This document shows, piece by piece, positions 62,218 to 64,000 of a stretch of 64,000 nt of DNA (positions are counted from its first letter, which is position 1; every line of letters starts with the position of its first letter). The DNA is taken from positions 11,842,001-11,906,000 of the forward strand of contig OZ199838.1 in the NCBI GenBank assembly GCA_964304625.1, given 5' to 3'. The notes beneath the pieces are model-generated. The model saw only the letters and a program-made list of their open reading frames with translations, searched no databases and had not been told where the DNA came from. Source of the DNA: Kudoa neothunni (Eukaryota > Cnidaria). A program made the position numbers and the translations under genes.

Positions 62218-62928
62218 CAATGTTTCCCAATGTGGGCCCTGAAAAATTTTGGCGGCGTAGAAATTTTTAAACGTTTAATGAACCGCTCTGGTGGGATGCG
62301 GAAAATCCTAAGTATTGGTGTGACACGGATAATGGTGGAATAATTGGGCAATATGGTGTACTTTGAAGTCAATATCGCCTATTTTTAAGTGACGATTAAC
62401 ATCACGAAAAAACAAAAAGCAATGACCAATTATATAAAAATTAATAATAATAATATTTAACGTGTCTTTCACCCAAATAGAATCAGAATGGTTTGATCTT
62501 ATTTTTTACTCATTTTTACTCATTTTGAATCGTATAATCCTTTTTTATTAAACCCAATATAATACTGATTATTTTTGTATTTATGTTATTTAGTTTCCCC
62601 TTTATTAGCCCCCTATACACGAAAGTTTTTCCTAATAAAGGTTGGATTACTACAAATTTCGTGTGGCGCTATTTTTAGAGGGATGAAGAATTGAAGATGT
62701 TAATTTCTAAGGTCCATCGATAAATTAAGTCAGATCTGATCGAATACATTTGAATTTAAATGAGAAAAGAAGTGTCTATTAATTTCGTTCTAATTTTAAT
62801 GTGATAGGGAGCTATATTTAATATTATAAACAGTTTAAGTTAAAATAATCAATAATTTTGCAAAAGCTGTGCACGGAACTTTTTTCCAAGAAAAAGTGGG
62901 ACGCGACAGAAAAAAGATTGGGAAACTG
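62218..62928. mobile_element. candidate nonautonomous hAT element
   Basis: The left end reads CAATGTTTCCCAAT and the right end, reverse-complemented, CAGTTTCCCAAT. The flanks TAATAAAT (62210-62217) and TCATAAAT (62929-62936) match at 7 of 8 bases, the hAT duplication length. No coding capacity. The inverted repeats are short, so the call is tentative. Confidence 0.5.
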
Positions 62929-63717
62929 TCATAAATGATAGTGGGTGCAGATACTATAATGAATCAAGAAACGCTGCTTCAAAAGTAGGAGACAATTTTG
63001 AGGTATTTAACAAAAACATTTTAATCCAATAATACATATATAAAAATATGTTTATTAAAATTAAACTAAAAATAAATTAAGAAAGTTATAACATTAGAAG
63101 GCTAAAGGGGATGTTTTTAAATAATTCACCATATTTAAAATTTTTTGAAATGGATTTAACAATAATATCCGCAATCCAAAAAAATATCTAAATTCATCTG
63201 TAATCGTAAATAAGTGGAAGATTATCATGTTTTGCATTTGGACGCGCACGCAGTCTAAAGGAACACATTATCGCCCCTTGAAAAATAGTGTTACAATTAT
63301 CGACTAAAAATTACTTTATTTACTATCCATGCTTTAAATTTCCTTTTTGTCGATAGTAATAGCAACTTACACGCATTCTCTAACGGCATTCAGAATTTTC
63401 TATTTATCGAAACATGTTTACTAGATCCGCAGTGAAAAAAACCTGCATTTATGTAAAAATTATTTAGATATAAAAATGTACTAATTGCACCATGCATCTG
63501 AACTTAGAACGAAATTTATTCGCGCCAATTTTAATCTAATCTAATCTAACTGCTTGTATAACGAAATAAAGCGAATATTTCTCAAATATATTAACTTATA
63601 ACATGCAATCAAGTGAACTACATGCAAAAACTCTCCAATGTGAATGAGGAATGAGAAAAAAACTGGACAAAATTATCTATACCTATTATAAATCGAAGTT
63701 CTAAAATACAGGTTGAA
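62929..63717. other. intergenic, nothing recognised
   Basis: AT-rich 3' side of the guanylate kinase gene; no recognisable element. Confidence 0.5.
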
Positions 63718-64000
63718 TCAAAAAACTAAAGCACCATTAAAAACCTTTTTGACAATATTAACAAGATTATTAAAAGCAACATCTTTATCGTCGTTGATAA
63801 TCACGTGGTCGAAAAATTCAATATTATCCCCAAGGTTGAAATCTTTTCGAGCACGCTCCATTCTTTTAGCAGTGATTCGGGCGTTTCGCTACCTCTGCCA
63901 TGTAATCGTGTTTCCTAATGTAGGTCGTAAAAAACTTACAATTTCACTAAACATACTAATGTTTCTATGGAAGACGGACGCACAAACAGAAACAAACCTT
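63718..64000 (-). CDS. guanylate kinase, 3' end only
   Basis: Two exons are visible. The first (64000-63940) encodes GLFLFVRPSSIETLVCLVK, the strand and helix before the lid. After a 51-nt intron, the second (from 63888) gives ETPESLLK and then RMERARKDFNLG and FFDHVIINDDKDVAF, the standard C-terminal half. Known role: converts GMP to GDP with ATP in the cytosol. The two motif blocks lie in frames one base apart at a run of A near 63865, so there is either a real frameshift or a homopolymer error. The stop near 63718 is approximate. The 5' part lies outside the window. Confidence 0.82.

Noticed and set aside
1-64000. CRISPR arrays, bacterial operons, rRNA genes
   Set aside because: No regularly spaced repeats or rRNA signatures; introns and gene content are those of an animal nucleus.

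Overview
The window looks like nuclear DNA of a small-genome invertebrate animal. It is strongly AT-rich. Its host genes are split by very short GT..AG introns, mostly about 40 to 60 nt. The recognisable housekeeping genes are of animal type: an SLC27A/FATP acyl-CoA synthetase, COQ6, RPB1, the N-terminal methyltransferase NTMT1 and guanylate kinase. Compact introns, AT-richness and a degenerate RPB1 tail would suit a reduced parasitic animal such as an orthonectid, but that is a guess and the species cannot be proved from the sequence.

Layout. 1-12.5 kb (plus strand): an intact 6-exon FATP gene, an intact 13-exon COQ6 gene, two hAT remnants, and a second COQ6-like gene that looks damaged. 12.7-46.7 kb (minus strand): a tandem cluster of an unrecognised family of secreted or membrane-anchored proteins. 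It has one intact type-1 gene (A), one broken type-1 copy (C) and four type-2 copies (B, D, E, F). Both types share one exon plan: a signal-peptide exon; five phase-1 exons carrying FN3-like modules, most with a four-cysteine pattern ending in C-x3-C; a 13-nt microexon; a 27-nt exon with a Trp-rich juxtamembrane motif; and a final exon with one transmembrane helix and a tiny tail.

The cluster is riddled with DNA transposons. Several have ends and target-site duplications that can be read directly: a MULE with 112-bp inverted repeats, a hAT with an empty-site control in the duplicate, a nearly intact piggyBac, three older piggyBacs (one with a hAT inserted in it), a Merlin, a Tigger/pogo remnant, and a tRNA-headed SINE with a perfect 14-bp duplication. 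A 200-N assembly gap cuts copy E.

46.7-64 kb: RPB1 (minus strand), whose C-terminal domain has lost tandem YSPTSPS heptads and which has one unusually long 2.6-kb intron; NTMT1 only 118 bp upstream on the same strand; a degraded Tigger element; a second SINE copy; a nonautonomous hAT candidate; and the 3' end of a guanylate kinase gene. No retroviral or other capsid-bearing element was recognised.

How it fits together. The housekeeping genes are ordinary in function (lipid activation, ubiquinone synthesis, transcription, protein N-methylation, nucleotide metabolism). The surface-protein cluster is the distinctive part: it shows duplication, mosaic sequence exchange, variable linkers and loops, loss of the membrane anchor in one copy, and pseudogenisation.
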